Origin: Caecitellus pseudoparvulus
Taxonomy: Eukaryota > Bigyra: Bicosoecida
Length of the DNA: 64,000 bases
Assembly: GCA_965644315.1 (NCBI GenBank)
Contig: CBFFRQ010000053.1
Span: forward strand, 310,001 to 374,000
Direction: 5' to 3'
Part shown: piece after piece, positions 43,813 to 55,300 of the stretch
How the letters are laid out: each line of letters opens with the position of its first letter
Numbering within the stretch: position 1 is the stretch's first letter
Notes under the pieces: model-generated
The model's input: only the letters and a program-made list of their open reading frames with translations
Databases searched by the model: none
Told to the model about the DNA's origin: nothing
Made by a program: the position numbers and the translations under genes

Positions 43813-44426
43813 CTAGAAGCCCAGGCCGTACAAGTAGTCTCTGATGGGCCCTGCCCAGTGCCCCTTCACCTCCACCCTGCCAGCCTTGAGCTGCACGTCG
43901 GCTCCTTGGCACACCTTTTTCAACTCCTCCCCGGCAACCTGCGTCGGCAGGCAGCAGCACCAGCGCGTTTCAAGGTACCGGAAGAAGCGGGGCTGGCTCG
44001 CTACGACGCACCTCCACATCCCCAGCGACCTTCCTGACCACAGTCAAGACACGGGTCCTCCCATTCTTGTAGTCTGTGTACACGGGCAGCTGCTTCCCCT
44101 TGGCAGTCCGCGAAACCTGCGCCAAGCCACCCACAGCGGGGTGCGGAAAACGAAACACCCAGCGACAGCGGCCACCTCACCTTAAAGGGAATGTCGGCGG
44201 GTGTACCCCCCATCGGGGCAATCCAGCCATGTGACGGCTTCTGCACTTCCATGGGCTCCCAAGTTAAAGGGTCCAGGGGCGCTGGTGGCTTCGGCGTGTA
44301 CCCCTTCGCAGCCCAAGTGCTGGGGTGGCCACGGCTCAAGCGCAGCTGCCTGTTGCTTGCAGCCCGACATGCTTGGCCGGCGCGTTGAGCAAGTGCGGGC
44401 ACCCTGAGGGCGGCAGCGGCCGCCAT
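43813..44426 (-). CDS. Mitochondrial large-subunit ribosomal protein mL49 (Img2 family)
   Basis: Model: complement(43813..43938, 44012..44116, 44181..44426), 158 residues; introns GTGAGG...GCGCAG and GTGCGT...GACGCAG, both phase 0. The joined exons read PADIPFKVSRTAKGKQLPVY, then TDYKNGRTRVLTVVRKVAGD, VEVAGEELKKV, and a C-terminal GRVEVKGHWAGPIRDYLYGL, the order in mL49/Img2. The N terminus (MAAAAALRVPALAQRAGQAC) resembles a mitochondrial presequence; an upstream in-frame ATG at 44465 is possible but less likely. It would be a mitoribosome large-subunit protein, the second in this window. Confidence 0.83.
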
Positions 44427-44723
44427 GGTGCGTTGCAATGAGCAGAAAGATGCTATATACGGCACATGCTGCTCGCGGACTTCCGGCGTGGGCTGGGATG
44501 TTTAGTTTGCTGCCGGGGTGAGTGTGTCCCCCGACCCCCCCGCTTCCCTGCATTGCGGCTTCTGGGCCTGGTGCAGTCAATCGTGCTGCTCGCAGCACTT
44601 TACACAAATGCACAGCTGCACATGCCTCAAAAAGGCGCCTGCGGTGCACTGAGGGACGGTGCCAGTTGCCGCGCTGTTGCTGGGGCACGCGTTTCGCAGC
44701 TGCACACTGCTCAGACCTGAAGC

Positions 44724-45684
44724 ATGGATGACGCAGGCGGCAGCGTGGAGACTCCGAGGGAAGACTCTTCGCCAACACATCCACTCTTTGTTGAAGGCCT
44801 TCCCAGGGATTTCACCACGAACATTGCGCTGAAGGTGAGTGGGCAGCGGTGTTTGCCCTGTCGGCAGGCGTTGGACGCCTGAAACGCTGGCGTTGGGAAT
44901 CGCTTTACTCGTCGCTGCCCCAGATGCTGACGCACATTGACGAGTCAACAGATGAAGAATCTGGGTCAGAAAGCTCTGCTAAGCCACTCCACCGTAGCCC
45001 TAGTGCAAGGTCTGCGGGGCTGTCGGCAGCGAGCCCAGTCCAGCCCCCGAGTGCTCGTGCCGGCGACCCAGCACGCAAACCACTCGGTGAGCGGCAGCAG
45101 CAGCAGGGCCATGCCTACACTGGAGCCGGGACACCCATACGAATCTCACCTCACCTGCATCTTGCGCAGGCCTCCGGCTCTTTCAGTCTCCGCTGCCTGC
45201 TTTCCGAGGTGAGGCTCTCGTTCTGCCTGCGCCAGCTGCAGGAAACGGAGCACCCTCGCGCCCCACAGGCTCCAAAGTCGCACGCCCCCACGCTCGCCGC
45301 CGGGTGAAGTGGTGGGCGACACGCCCCTCTCGCCAGCGCTCGTCTCGCCCCCACACCGACGTGCATGGGCGCCAGGGCGAGCGCCCTCCACCTGCGCCGG
45401 TCTCTGGTGCGGATGCGCTGGCTGGCATGCTGTCGGCACTAGGCGGGCAGCGCCAGGGCGATGGGCAAGCGCCTCAGCCGTGCGATGGACGCGGCATGCG
45501 GCGCTCGCTGAGTGCGGGGGCGCTTCCAGTGGAGGCTGGCAACTCGAGCAACTATTGCCCGCAGCACGCTGGGCAACCCCTCCAGGTGGAGATAGGCACT
45601 GGCTACAAAAGGAGCAATGCTGATGACGCTTCTGTCAAAGAGCTCTCTGTTTGGATGCAGTTGTGGACTTTGAAGAGCGACTAG
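44724..45684 (+). CDS. Uncharacterised four-exon gene (251 residues)
   Basis: Model: join(44724..44834, 44924..45086, 45170..45208, 45242..45684). Donors GTGAGT, GTGAGC, GTGAGG; all junctions keep frame and the total is a multiple of three. The first 80 residues look real: THPLFVEGLPRDFTTNIALK joined to MLTHIDESTDEESGSESS. The middle is basic and disordered (Arg, Pro, Ser) and the last residues SVKELSVWMQLWTLKSD look like a short conserved helix. The overall form (short conserved N-terminal helix, disordered middle, C-terminal helix) suggests a small scaffold or nuclear protein. I do not recognise the family. Exons 3 and 4 are the least certain. Confidence 0.5.
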
Positions 45685-45905
45685 GCTCGTTCTGCTGCGG
45701 CGGTAGGGGCGGGGGGATGAAGGGGTGGTGAGGTGCGGGTTGTTGCGTCACGCAAATCTTGGCGCATGCCACTCCCCATGCATCAAAACCGAAGAATGAA
45801 TCAAGCCCCCTGCCCTCCTCTTTGCCCACCAACCATGCTTCTGGCGCCGCCTCACGGCAAACAGGAAAGGGCAGCAAGCAATTTCCGCACAACCCTGGCG
45901 CAGAC

Positions 45906-48344
45906 ATGCGTGCTGGGTGCAGCTGGGGTACTGCCCGGAGGGCCTGCCCTCTGCTACGGTGGGCAGCTGCATACAATGTACGCAAACAGCTCCTGCGAGA
46001 CGTCGTGGCTGGCTTGACTGTTGGCGTCATGGCTGTGCCGCAATCTCTGTCCTACGCGAGGGTGGCCGGGCTCGCCCCAGAGCGTGGTATGTACGCATCC
46101 TTCGTCGCGCTCATGGTGTATGCCGCGCTGGGTGGCAGTCCGCACCTGATATCGGGCCCCTCTGCTGTGCTTGCCATCATGCTGCGCTCTGCCGTGCCAG
46201 AGGAGTGGCAGGACGTTGAACTGCTGCCGGATGGCAGCACCGCTCATGCCCTGACAGGCAATGCCTCCCGGGCACTGTCGCTGCCGGCGCCAGGCGCGGT
46301 GCAGGAAGCCGGGATGGAGACGTACATATCGGCGGCTACCATGCTGACTTTTTTCGCGGGGGGGCTGCAACTCCTGCTGGCAAGCCTTGGCTTGGGCATG
46401 GTGTTTCAACTCATCGCTGCGCCTGTCGTAGCAGGGTTCACCTCCGGAGCCGCCTTCATCATTGCAGGCACCCAGTTCAGCGCCGCCCTCGGCCTGGACA
46501 AGTGTAGCCTTCCAGATGGTGGGCGGTGCCACTTTACAGACACCCTGGTGCATGTGCTGCAGCGCCTGCCGCAGGCGAGGTGGCCTGTCGCACTCACAAC
46601 ACTGGCCTGCTTGGCACTGCTCCTGGTGCTGAAGCTGGTCATCAAGCCGGCACTCCCTGCGCGATGGAAGCCTGTTGGCAACTTAGGCCCGCTGTGCCTC
46701 ATGCTTGTATTGACCCCCATTATGTATGCCATCCCGGACACCATGCGCACCGCGGGCCTCCGCGCTGTCGGCAGCATTCCGCAGGGTTTGCCGGCCGCCG
46801 GCTCACCCTTCCGCGTACCGACAGCTTGGACGGCGGCAGCACCGGGCAGGCCATTCTTCACAGCCCAAAACATCGGTGGCCTTGTGGCTGGCTCCATCGC
46901 TGTCGCCGCAGTCGGCTTCTTGGAGGCGTTCACCATTTCCAAAGTCGTCGCACGCAAAGCTCGCACTGGGCGACTGAACACTCGGCAAGAGCTGATCGCC
47001 ATGGGCTGCGCGAACTGCGCAGCTTCCCTTACAAACGGATTTGCCGTCACGGGAAGCTTTAGTAGGACTGCAGTGAATGTTGACGCAGGTGCGACAAGCC
47101 ACGTATCAGGGCTTGTGGCTGGCCTCACTGTGGGCCTGGCTTGCTTGGTGCTCACGCCGGTGCTGGCGTACTTGCCAGAAGTTGCTCTTGCTTCCATCAT
47201 TCTCGTGGCAGTGACCAACCTTTTAGAAGTGAAAGAAGCGCTGACCTTTTGGAAAGCCAATGCTCGTGACTTTGCAGTGTTTGCGGTCGTGTTCGTTGCG
47301 TCCCTCGTGCTTGGTATTGACGTCGGCCTTGCAGCTGGCCTAGTCGTGTCCTTCCTCCTCACCCTGACACTGCACCATGCAGAGCCAATGCTAGCAGTCC
47401 TCTTGCAAGTAGCCAGGGACGCAGCGCCTGAACAAGGATGTGTGCTGCAGGGCACGCCAGTGCTCGAACCAGGCATGGAGCGCCTTGCACAAATCCTCGT
47501 GCTGAGGGTGCCTGGAGACTTGACATTTGCAGGCTCAGAAAGGCTCCAAGAAGCCATTGAAGAAGGGCTAGATACATTGCGACTGGAGGCCATCGTTCTT
47601 GACCTCGCGACAGCCACGGCTTGCGATGCTTCCGCCGTCATTGCGCTGCGAGATGCACTCTGTGAACTCAGCGCCGCAGAGAAGTCAGCCAAAACCGGGG
47701 GGGGCTCTCAGAAGGGCCAAGTCACCATCATTCTAGGAAACCTGGCGCCGATCATGCTGCACCGATTGCAGCACACGTTGAGCTTCCTTCGTGATGCTGA
47801 CAGCGATGAACTTCCTTCTTCCACGAGCACAGCAGGAGTGGAACTTCCTGAGCCCGACTTGAAGGAAGCCGGAGTCGTAGGGTTTAGACACTTGCCCACA
47901 GCAATCTCCTATGCCTCCTTGCAGATTGCCAGCAACCGTGCCGACCCCCTGCCGTTGGCGGGGGGGGCGTATCGCCCACCTTCCGTCTTTGCTGCTGCGG
48001 TGCCAAGGGGAGGAACAGGATTGCAGGCGGATCACGTTGCCGACGTGGAGCCATACCCAGTACAGGGTGACACGACTCGCACCTGGCGCTGGCGCCCTTC
48101 ACATGCCAGTGACATGGGCTGTCCCTCTCTCTGCGCTCAGACAGTCCGGTGGGCTCGCTCGGCACTTTGCTGGGACTCAGCCCGAGACCAGGAAAGTTTG
48201 CTGGGCGACACTGAAAGGCACCCACGGGCAGCCCGACTCCGCTTGCTGAGCCTACCCGAGCCTTGGCAGGGTCTGCGCTTTCACCTACCCCGCCAACCCT
48301 CATCTGTGCCCTCGAAAGGGTCGTCATCCTCCACCTCCCCTTGA
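45906..48344 (+). CDS. SulP-family sulfate/anion transporter with STAS domain
   Basis: 812 residues from the ATG at 45906 (the frame is open to a TTG at 45759). SulP signature: DVVAGLTVGVMAVPQSLSYA, then RVAGLAPERGMYASF and GSPHLISGPSAVLAIM; about 10-14 TM segments; NQ-type gate region; then a cytosolic STAS domain (residues about 515-650) with LAQILVLRVPGDLTFAGSER and AIVLDLATATACDASAVIAL. Members carry sulfate or other anions across the plasma or organelle membrane. The stretch GCANCAASLTNGFAVTGSFS is the conserved TM8-9 region. The last ~100 residues are Arg/Ser/Pro-rich and lack family resemblance; the stop overlaps the convergent gene by 64 bp. Confidence 0.88.
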   Translation: MRAGCSWGTARRACPLLRWAAAYNVRKQLLRDVVAGLTVGVMAVPQSLSYARVAGLAPERGMYASFVALMVYAALGGSPHLISGPSAVLAIMLRSAVPEEWQDVELLPDGSTAHALTGNASRALSLPAPGAVQEAGMETYISAATMLTFFAGGLQLLLASLGLGMVFQLIAAPVVAGFTSGAAFIIAGTQFSAALGLDKCSLPDGGRCHFTDTLVHVLQRLPQARWPVALTTLACLALLLVLKLVIKPALPARWKPVGNLGPLCLMLVLTPIMYAIPDTMRTAGLRAVGSIPQGLPAAGSPFRVPTAWTAAAPGRPFFTAQNIGGLVAGSIAVAAVGFLEAFTISKVVARKARTGRLNTRQELIAMGCANCAASLTNGFAVTGSFSRTAVNVDAGATSHVSGLVAGLTVGLACLVLTPVLAYLPEVALASIILVAVTNLLEVKEALTFWKANARDFAVFAVVFVASLVLGIDVGLAAGLVVSFLLTLTLHHAEPMLAVLLQVARDAAPEQGCVLQGTPVLEPGMERLAQILVLRVPGDLTFAGSERLQEAIEEGLDTLRLEAIVLDLATATACDASAVIALRDALCELSAAEKSAKTGGGSQKGQVTIILGNLAPIMLHRLQHTLSFLRDADSDELPSSTSTAGVELPEPDLKEAGVVGFRHLPTAISYASLQIASNRADPLPLAGGAYRPPSVFAAAVPRGGTGLQADHVADVEPYPVQGDTTRTWRWRPSHASDMGCPSLCAQTVRWARSALCWDSARDQESLLGDTERHPRAARLRLLSLPEPWQGLRFHLPRQPSSVPSKGSSSSTSP

Positions 48345-48829
48345 TCCCCCTCCGACAGCGTGCTGGCCGACCCACTTTGGGACCAAGGCCAAGCGATCGC
48401 ACTCGGAATGCTAGCCAATGTCGGGCCGACGGCCTCGACAACTTGCTGCAGTGCCTCAGTGACCGAAGCAGCAGCATGCTGCGCTTGGGCTGCCACCCTC
48501 TCTCCGGGAGGGGCGGCGTCTTGGCATGGACCCTCAAGCGGCGGCCTCGCAGGTGATGAAGCACCATCCTTGCTTTTCTGGGCGGCCAAGTGGTCAGAAA
48601 TGGCCTTCGGAAGGGCGGAGCCAGCACCATATGCGAATGCAGCTCCCAAAGCCAGCGCAGCTCCCCAGAAGGCCGTTCGCCTGACGCGCCGCCGCAACTC
48701 CTCACGGGCAGTGGTCACAGCCGCTTGATGCCAGTCCTGCAGCTGCTGATTTGTTTTCAACTTTTGAAGAGCACCAGTGGCTGCCTTCCAGGCCTTTTCT
48801 GCTCCTGTCCTAGCGTGCTGCTGCCACAT
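48281..48829 (-). CDS. Small single-TM protein of unknown function
   Basis: 182 residues, single exon. An amphipathic N-terminal region rich in Ala, Gln, Lys, Arg (MWQQHARTGAEKAWKAATGA), an RRRVRRTAF basic cluster, one TM helix (about 54-74: WGAALALGAAFAYGAGSALP), then Ala-rich helical sequence and an acidic C terminus (SEGDQGEVEDDDPFEGTDEG). The basic cluster before the TM and the absence of a signal peptide suggest a tail-anchored or mitochondrial membrane protein. No family recognised. The 3' end overlaps the SulP gene. Confidence 0.55.
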   Translation of the reverse strand: MWQQHARTGAEKAWKAATGALQKLKTNQQLQDWHQAAVTTAREELRRRVRRTAFWGAALALGAAFAYGAGSALPKAISDHLAAQKSKDGASSPARPPLEGPCQDAAPPGERVAAQAQHAAASVTEALQQVVEAVGPTLASIPSAIAWPWSQSGSASTLSEGDQGEVEDDDPFEGTDEGWRGR

Positions 48830-49358
48830 GGCGTTTCAGCAGCGTTTAGCTCCACCCCCCCCCTGCAGTTGAGCCAGGAGAGGTGACAAAGCGAAGCCCA
48901 GGAACTGTCCCAGTGTCCCAGACACGAGCTCTAGCCCAGCTCAGGCAGACTGGGGCAGCTGCAAAGTAAGGGGCGCTCAAATCGAGCGTGTGTTCCTCGG
49001 GATGGGAAACTGATACTCGCTGCAAGGGAAAAGCCGCTCAACGAGCCCGTCCAGCAAGCAGCCCTCCCTGTACACCCCTCGCCCGCGCCGCGACCAGAAC
49101 GACGGCAAGCGAGCATGCTTCCGTAGTAATTCTCATCGTCAACACTCACTGTGCAAGGCTCCCCGCCGGCAAGTACAGCAGTGCGACAGCAGCGCTGCGC
49201 CATCGACACCAGCTCGCAGAAGCCCCAACTTGAGGGGCGTTTCTTGGCAAGGCCCTTTCGCCAACGCCCTGCGGCACTTCCAGGCCAGCTTGCGCTCAGA
49301 GCCTCGCTCAAACACAGTTCTAGCATCAAGACTGCCCCCAGACCGGCCCCCAACGACG
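48830..49358. other. Intergenic region, divergent promoters of the TM protein and the giant gene
   Basis: About 530 bp with no recognised gene, RNA or repeat. Confidence 0.4.
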
Positions 49359-52300
49359 ATGCAACGTCTGCCTCGCGTGCTGCAGCTGCAGCGTCGTTGT
49401 GCTGTCGTCAGCGGGCTTCTCGCTGCCTTCGTCGCTCTGGCACAAGCCACGTGCGGGGCGACACCAGGGCTCATTGTGCGCCAGGGGACTGGAACATACT
49501 TCCCTTATGGCGGTTCGTGCCGCGCAGCTCTGTGAGCATGCTGTCAGCGTGTAACGTTGCTCGCCCCGCCAACCTCGCACAGTCGTTGCAACTGAGCTAG
49601 ACCTGCGCAACCTCGGAAGCGAGACCGGCTTCTTGCCTTACATTGACTATGGTGCGTACTGTGTCCAGTCTCACCCGCTGACAGCCCCCTCTGGGCCGTG
49701 CCAGTGACTGAGTAGACAGCCTGCGTTTGTCGCTGCGCCAGTGAGCTCGCCCAGACTGCCTATGCCGCAAACCACACTGTCGCCCCCGCTGCGCAGTCAT
49801 CCCCGAGACGGAAGTTGCGGCTTTTGTCGAAGAGCAAGTGGGGAATGATACTTTCGTCGTGCCAGGACAAGTGCCGACCGATGCGTTGGAACTTCTGGGC
49901 TCTGGCTCTTTCCTGGGCAACCCCTCCACGCCGGTGTCGCAGAGGTTCCCCGGGCACAGCAACACAACGACTTGCATCCAGCACCCGTATGATCGTGAAA
50001 CTGGCACGCTGAGGCCTGTGTGTGCGCCAGGTGGCAGTGTGCTGCTGACCTTCCGCCTGGACATCCTAAGCTACCCTCCAGGCGATGTATTCTCAGCCCC
50101 CCTCACTTTCAACTTACAGCTATTGGAAGACGACACACCATTTCAAGTGTACATGCGTGCAGGATTCATCACAGATGAGGAAGACTTTGACTTTACCACG
50201 CTGACAGGCTGTCCGCAGTTCCCTGGCACGGACGTGACAACGTGGGTCCCGGGCACCATCACGCCCCAGGCGCTAACTTTCCAGCTTCGTCAAGGAAATG
50301 GGGGTTGGAACAACGCCTTGGTGGCTGACAACAACTTCAGGACTGTGGTGCTGGAGATGGACCTGGCTCGGGGCTACTCAGTCTCCAGCGCCAACGTGTC
50401 CATGGCCTTCCCAACAAACGCTAACATTACCAGCGTCGTCGCAAATGCCGATGTCCTGAGTGCCAGTTCAGTGTCCAGCATCGACCTTCTTCAGGCAGCC
50501 CAGGAGGCACAGAGCTTTGAGTTTGGGCTGACAGACATCGTCAGCTTTGAGCCTTCGCGTGGTCCTCAGTGGCAAGGACGGATTACGGTGACATACTTCG
50601 TGCCGCGCTTCGACTTCGGTGGCGAGCCGAACTTGAGGGCGAGCACCTCCTCTCTGACTGGGAGTGCAAACCAGGGGACCGGTGGCTTCACAGCGGACTC
50701 CACCTGGGTTGTTCGTCTGAATGGTACTGCCTCTGACTTTCTTGTGTCTCCCAGTGTCATTTCTGCCCCAACATTTGGCTCCTTCGCCACAGAAGAGATA
50801 GACTTCTCGCCCTCGACGAACGTGGGGCCCTTGCAGACTCTGTCAACGGGGCGCCGCTTTGAGTTCACCCCCGCGCTCGCCTTTGAGGATGTCGTCATCA
50901 CGGCTCAGTATGCTTCGGGCTTCCTGGTCAACACCTCCACCGCCAACCCCCAGCTGGCGTGCACTGGCGTGCAGCCGGCTGTCCCAGCATCCTTTCCCCT
51001 TGCCTATGGGACACACTGGACAACATCCCCCCCGCTGTCCATTGGCGCCCAAACCAATGGAACGGCCTTTGACATGGTCTTCAACATCTCCAACGCGTTG
51101 GGTGACGCAGCCGGAGGCGTCGCACCTGTCGTGCCACACTTGCACCTCAACGCGTCGTCGTGCAGCCTCACTTGGAACGTCATCACTGCTTCAGAAGACG
51201 TATCAGGCGCTCCCATCACCCACGAGGATGCCTTTTCGTACTCCTCATCCACGTCCTTCACTGCATGTGACTACTCGCCTGTGGTTCCGGGCCACCCAGA
51301 CTCAGGTGCATGCACGGAAGTGACCAATGCCGCTGGTGGCGCCGCGAACACTGACATCACTCTTGACATTGGAAACTTGCAGCACTACATCTATGCGACG
51401 AACGGAGTTCCTTGCCAGGGCGCGTCGCCCTATGCGTGCTCTGCAGGGCTCCAAATGGAGCCGCTCATGAACGTGACATACGCCCTGGAGTACGATCTGC
51501 CCTTCACTTCGTTCCAGTCCTTGAATTTGCAAGTGTACATCCCCTCCCCCGTGTTTAAACTGGAACAAGTTGAAGCTGGCTTGCACTTCATCGCCACTCC
51601 AGCGAGCGCCGCACCCCCTCCCCTGGGCAACACTTCTCTGGGTCCGGCAGACACATTCACGGCTGCCACGGGTCTCCTGCCCAACGTGACGACGAGCATC
51701 CCACGCCAGAGAATTACATTTTCATGGGACTCGGGAGTCATCTCACCGGGCCTTGGCAGCACTGTCATTCATCTGCTGTACACTGTCCAAGTTACTGCCT
51801 CGCGCGTGGGAGACCAGGCACCGGTCGCCTCTATCGCTGTGTCTGTGGAGCAAGGAGCAACAGCAGCTGGGGCAATTCGTGCGACCTCTGCCATTCGCAA
51901 CCCTGTATTGGACCTCATGCTTGGATTCGTTACATACCAAGGCAATTCTGGAACTGGGGCTGTTCGCCCCGGAATTGTGATTCAGAACTCGGTGCCAGCT
52001 TCGTCCCCTTGGCTGGATGCGTCCCCGGTGTGGTCGCCGGGACACCGATACGAAGGGGTGGACTTTTCATTCAGCGAAGTGGCTGCGCTGGGGGGGCGCA
52101 ACTTGGCCATTACAGGCCTGGATGGCGGGGACAACGTAACCATGGTGATTGCAGTGTTCAACTTTGGTGGCTACCGTGCCGTGGGCACAAAGATGACCTG
52201 CTCGCTGCCTCGGGTGTCCCCACACCCATTCGATGGCAGCAGCAGGCAGCTCATGAACCTTGGTGGCGATGCGAACGCAACCAACTTGCGCTTCATGTTC

Positions 52301-55300
52301 GAGAACTCGACTCTCACCCCCCCTCTCTTTCCCGGGGAGCTCTTCGACGTGCCTGATTCAGTGTCCTTCAACGTCACCCCTGCCAGCATCGAGATGTCCT
52401 TCGAGTTGGGCATGCTTGCAGCAGGAACCGGCATTGGCAGCACGCGAATCCAAGGCGGTGGGTACGTGAAAATCATTGCCTTGGACTTTAGGGTGCCAGA
52501 CTTCGTCGACATCTCCCGTGCGCACGGCGCCTTCATGCCGGGTGAGGCGCGCGGGGACTCCTTAACCTGCACTCTCGATTCTTACCGTGCGACCGACTTC
52601 GGCCCTTCATTTGTCGAGCACAACGTGGACGCTGAAGTCATGAGCGCCTTCGCTGCACGTGTTGAAGTGGAGCTGAATCACTCGACTTCAGATGCCTTCT
52701 CGGCAGGCAACCGACTAGCAGACGGCGAGTTGGTCTTCCTGACTGCCTTGCTGGACATCCCGGAGGCCCATGTGGAAGCGATCATTCTCAATGTGACAAC
52801 GTTGGTCGGAGGTGTCAACGGGCGGCCTGAGTTTGTTGCGTTGGCAGATACCGACCCTGTCGTCTCGTTCGAGGCCGGCCACTTCACATCCATCAATGGC
52901 GGGTCATCCATCACGACGCAGGTCACTCCTGTCTCTTTCCTAGAGCCTGAAGCGTTCCCGACACAGACTGTGCAGCTCCTGCAGTTCCGCAACGAGCCGG
53001 ACAATGCTTTCACGTCCGATGATGTTGTGTCGGTGGAGCTGGCGTTCCGCGTGCGTGGGGCCTCCCTGGCTGCGGGCACACAGATGCAGCTCAGATCCAC
53101 CATCTTGACAGCAAACTCGCTTTCTCCACTGAACAACACATCAGTTGAGACCCTCACCTTTCGCAAGTCTACAGACCCCGATCTCGTGGCACTGAAGTAC
53201 TCAGTGCAAGGAGTTGAGGACCCACTTGCTGTGGAGGCTCATGATGTGGTGTCTGCTGTGCTCGTCCTGGGACACGGTGTGCGCGCAGACCGTACAGCTG
53301 CTTGGCCTGTCGTGGCGGCCCAGTTGTCTCACAATGCTTCTGTGGGGCTTCAGGTCATCCCTGGCGAGTGGAATAGCTTTGGAACGGCCTTGGCTAACAG
53401 CGGCTGCGCAACCAGTGCGGTGACGTCCGCCGCAGCGGCAGAAATTGTGCTCACCACCCCCTGCTCTGGCAGCGGAGCCTTCAGCTACAACGACATTTGG
53501 AACGTTTCCATGAACGCTAGCATTACCTCTGCTCTCGAGCCACTGTCAGTCATTCAGTTCGGCGCACAGTGGTCGTGGGCCTCAGGCAATGGCTCGGCAG
53601 CAGACTTGGGCAACTACATTTCACAGCTGGTGACGGCAGCTAACGAGACCGCGTACGCCCGCGTGGCTGGATTGCAGCTGAGCATGCAACAGTCCTCGTC
53701 CTCCCTGGCTAGAACACTCGACCCGAATGTCGCGCCCGGCGAGCTTGTGGGAGTGGACTTCATCGTGGACTCGCCACAATCCTCGTGGACCAGCAACCTC
53801 ACTATCGAGCTGCCACCTGGGGTTGTCGTCGTTGACTCTTTCATTTCACACATGGGGTCTGCTGTGGTAGCTTCTAGCGGGGCGCAGAATGGCAGCGCGG
53901 GAATGGTGTCCACATCGTCAGTTGTGTGGGACCTCGGCACTGTCACAGTTGATCATGGACAAGCAGATGCGCCCGAGTCTGCAACCAGGCTCATCGCGAC
54001 TGTCTTGTTCGTCGCAGACCAGGCGACGTACAACGATGGCGACTCCTTCGCCCTCCAAGGAGATGTCCAACACAAGTACTATGAACACCCAGTCGTGGCG
54101 CCATCTTTGACCTTCAACGTCGTGCAACCGGCCGCAACCGCTTCCGTCACAGCCACAGGCGCAAGCCTCGTCGATGCACACGACTCGGTGACGCTGACCG
54201 TCTCAGTCCTACACTCGGGTGCAAGCTCAGCAGCCGCTTACAATGTCCGTGTGTTTGATGAAAACCTCGTCTTGAACACGGCTTCGTCTCAAGCAACCTA
54301 CGAACTAGTCAGCGCGACTGTGGTGAGCGGCCCTTCGGGAACCGTGACTGGCACAGTCTATTCAGCTGGATCACTTGAACCTCATGAGCCACTCGAGTAC
54401 GGCCTTGTCATGGAGGCGGCCCAGTTTCCTCTGCATGCGTCAACTCCCCTTGTGTTGCGGTATGTGGTTCGCATGGCCGCTGATGTCGAGAGTGGCAGCA
54501 CACTCCCAGTAACACCGACAGTTCGGTTTTTCTCTCACCCGCTGAACACCAGCGCCGCGACAGGCTACTCATACCCCTCTTCTCTGGCCACAAATACGAC
54601 CATCTCAGCGGGATCAGCTGCCATCACCACCGAGGAGGTGGCTGTGTCGTCTGTAACCACCACATCAGACATGGTCGGCACAGGCGACGCTCTGGCCGTC
54701 GTTCCAGGCAGCGTGGCCACAGCTGTCATTTCCTGGCAAATCCCCGAGGGCAACACAACAGGCCTAAGCGTAGCTGTGCGGGGAGATATTGTGGACAGCA
54801 TCTTTGAGATCGCCGAATACGTCAACTTCACCGCTTCGCCGTCAGTTACGTCGACCTGCGGCAGCTTCCCTGACATTCTCGTAGACCCGGCACGACGCAC
54901 CATCGTGAGCTCCTTTCGGGCGGAGTGGGACTTGTGCCAGGTGACGAACACTGACTCGGACAACGGCACGCCTGAGTATTTGACGGCAACAATCCTCTTC
55001 ATGTCCAGCGCCACCAACGCTCAAGTGGTGAGGGGACGAAGAGGCCGCATTCGAGCTCAAGTGCTGTCCCCTTACACAGACCTCAGCAATGGTCCCAACG
55101 TGTTTGTACACGAGCCCACGCTTTCCATCCTCGGGTCTGTGGACCTTGGGCTCGTGGATGCTGGGGATGTGAAGGACCTAGACTTGTCCACTCAGCACAC
55201 AGGGGCTTCAAACGCTGGTGCTTTCAATGTGACCTTCGTGGACAGGACGCTGTCAAACCCGCTTTCCGGAATCAGCGTGTATTCCTGGGAGCAGACTTTG

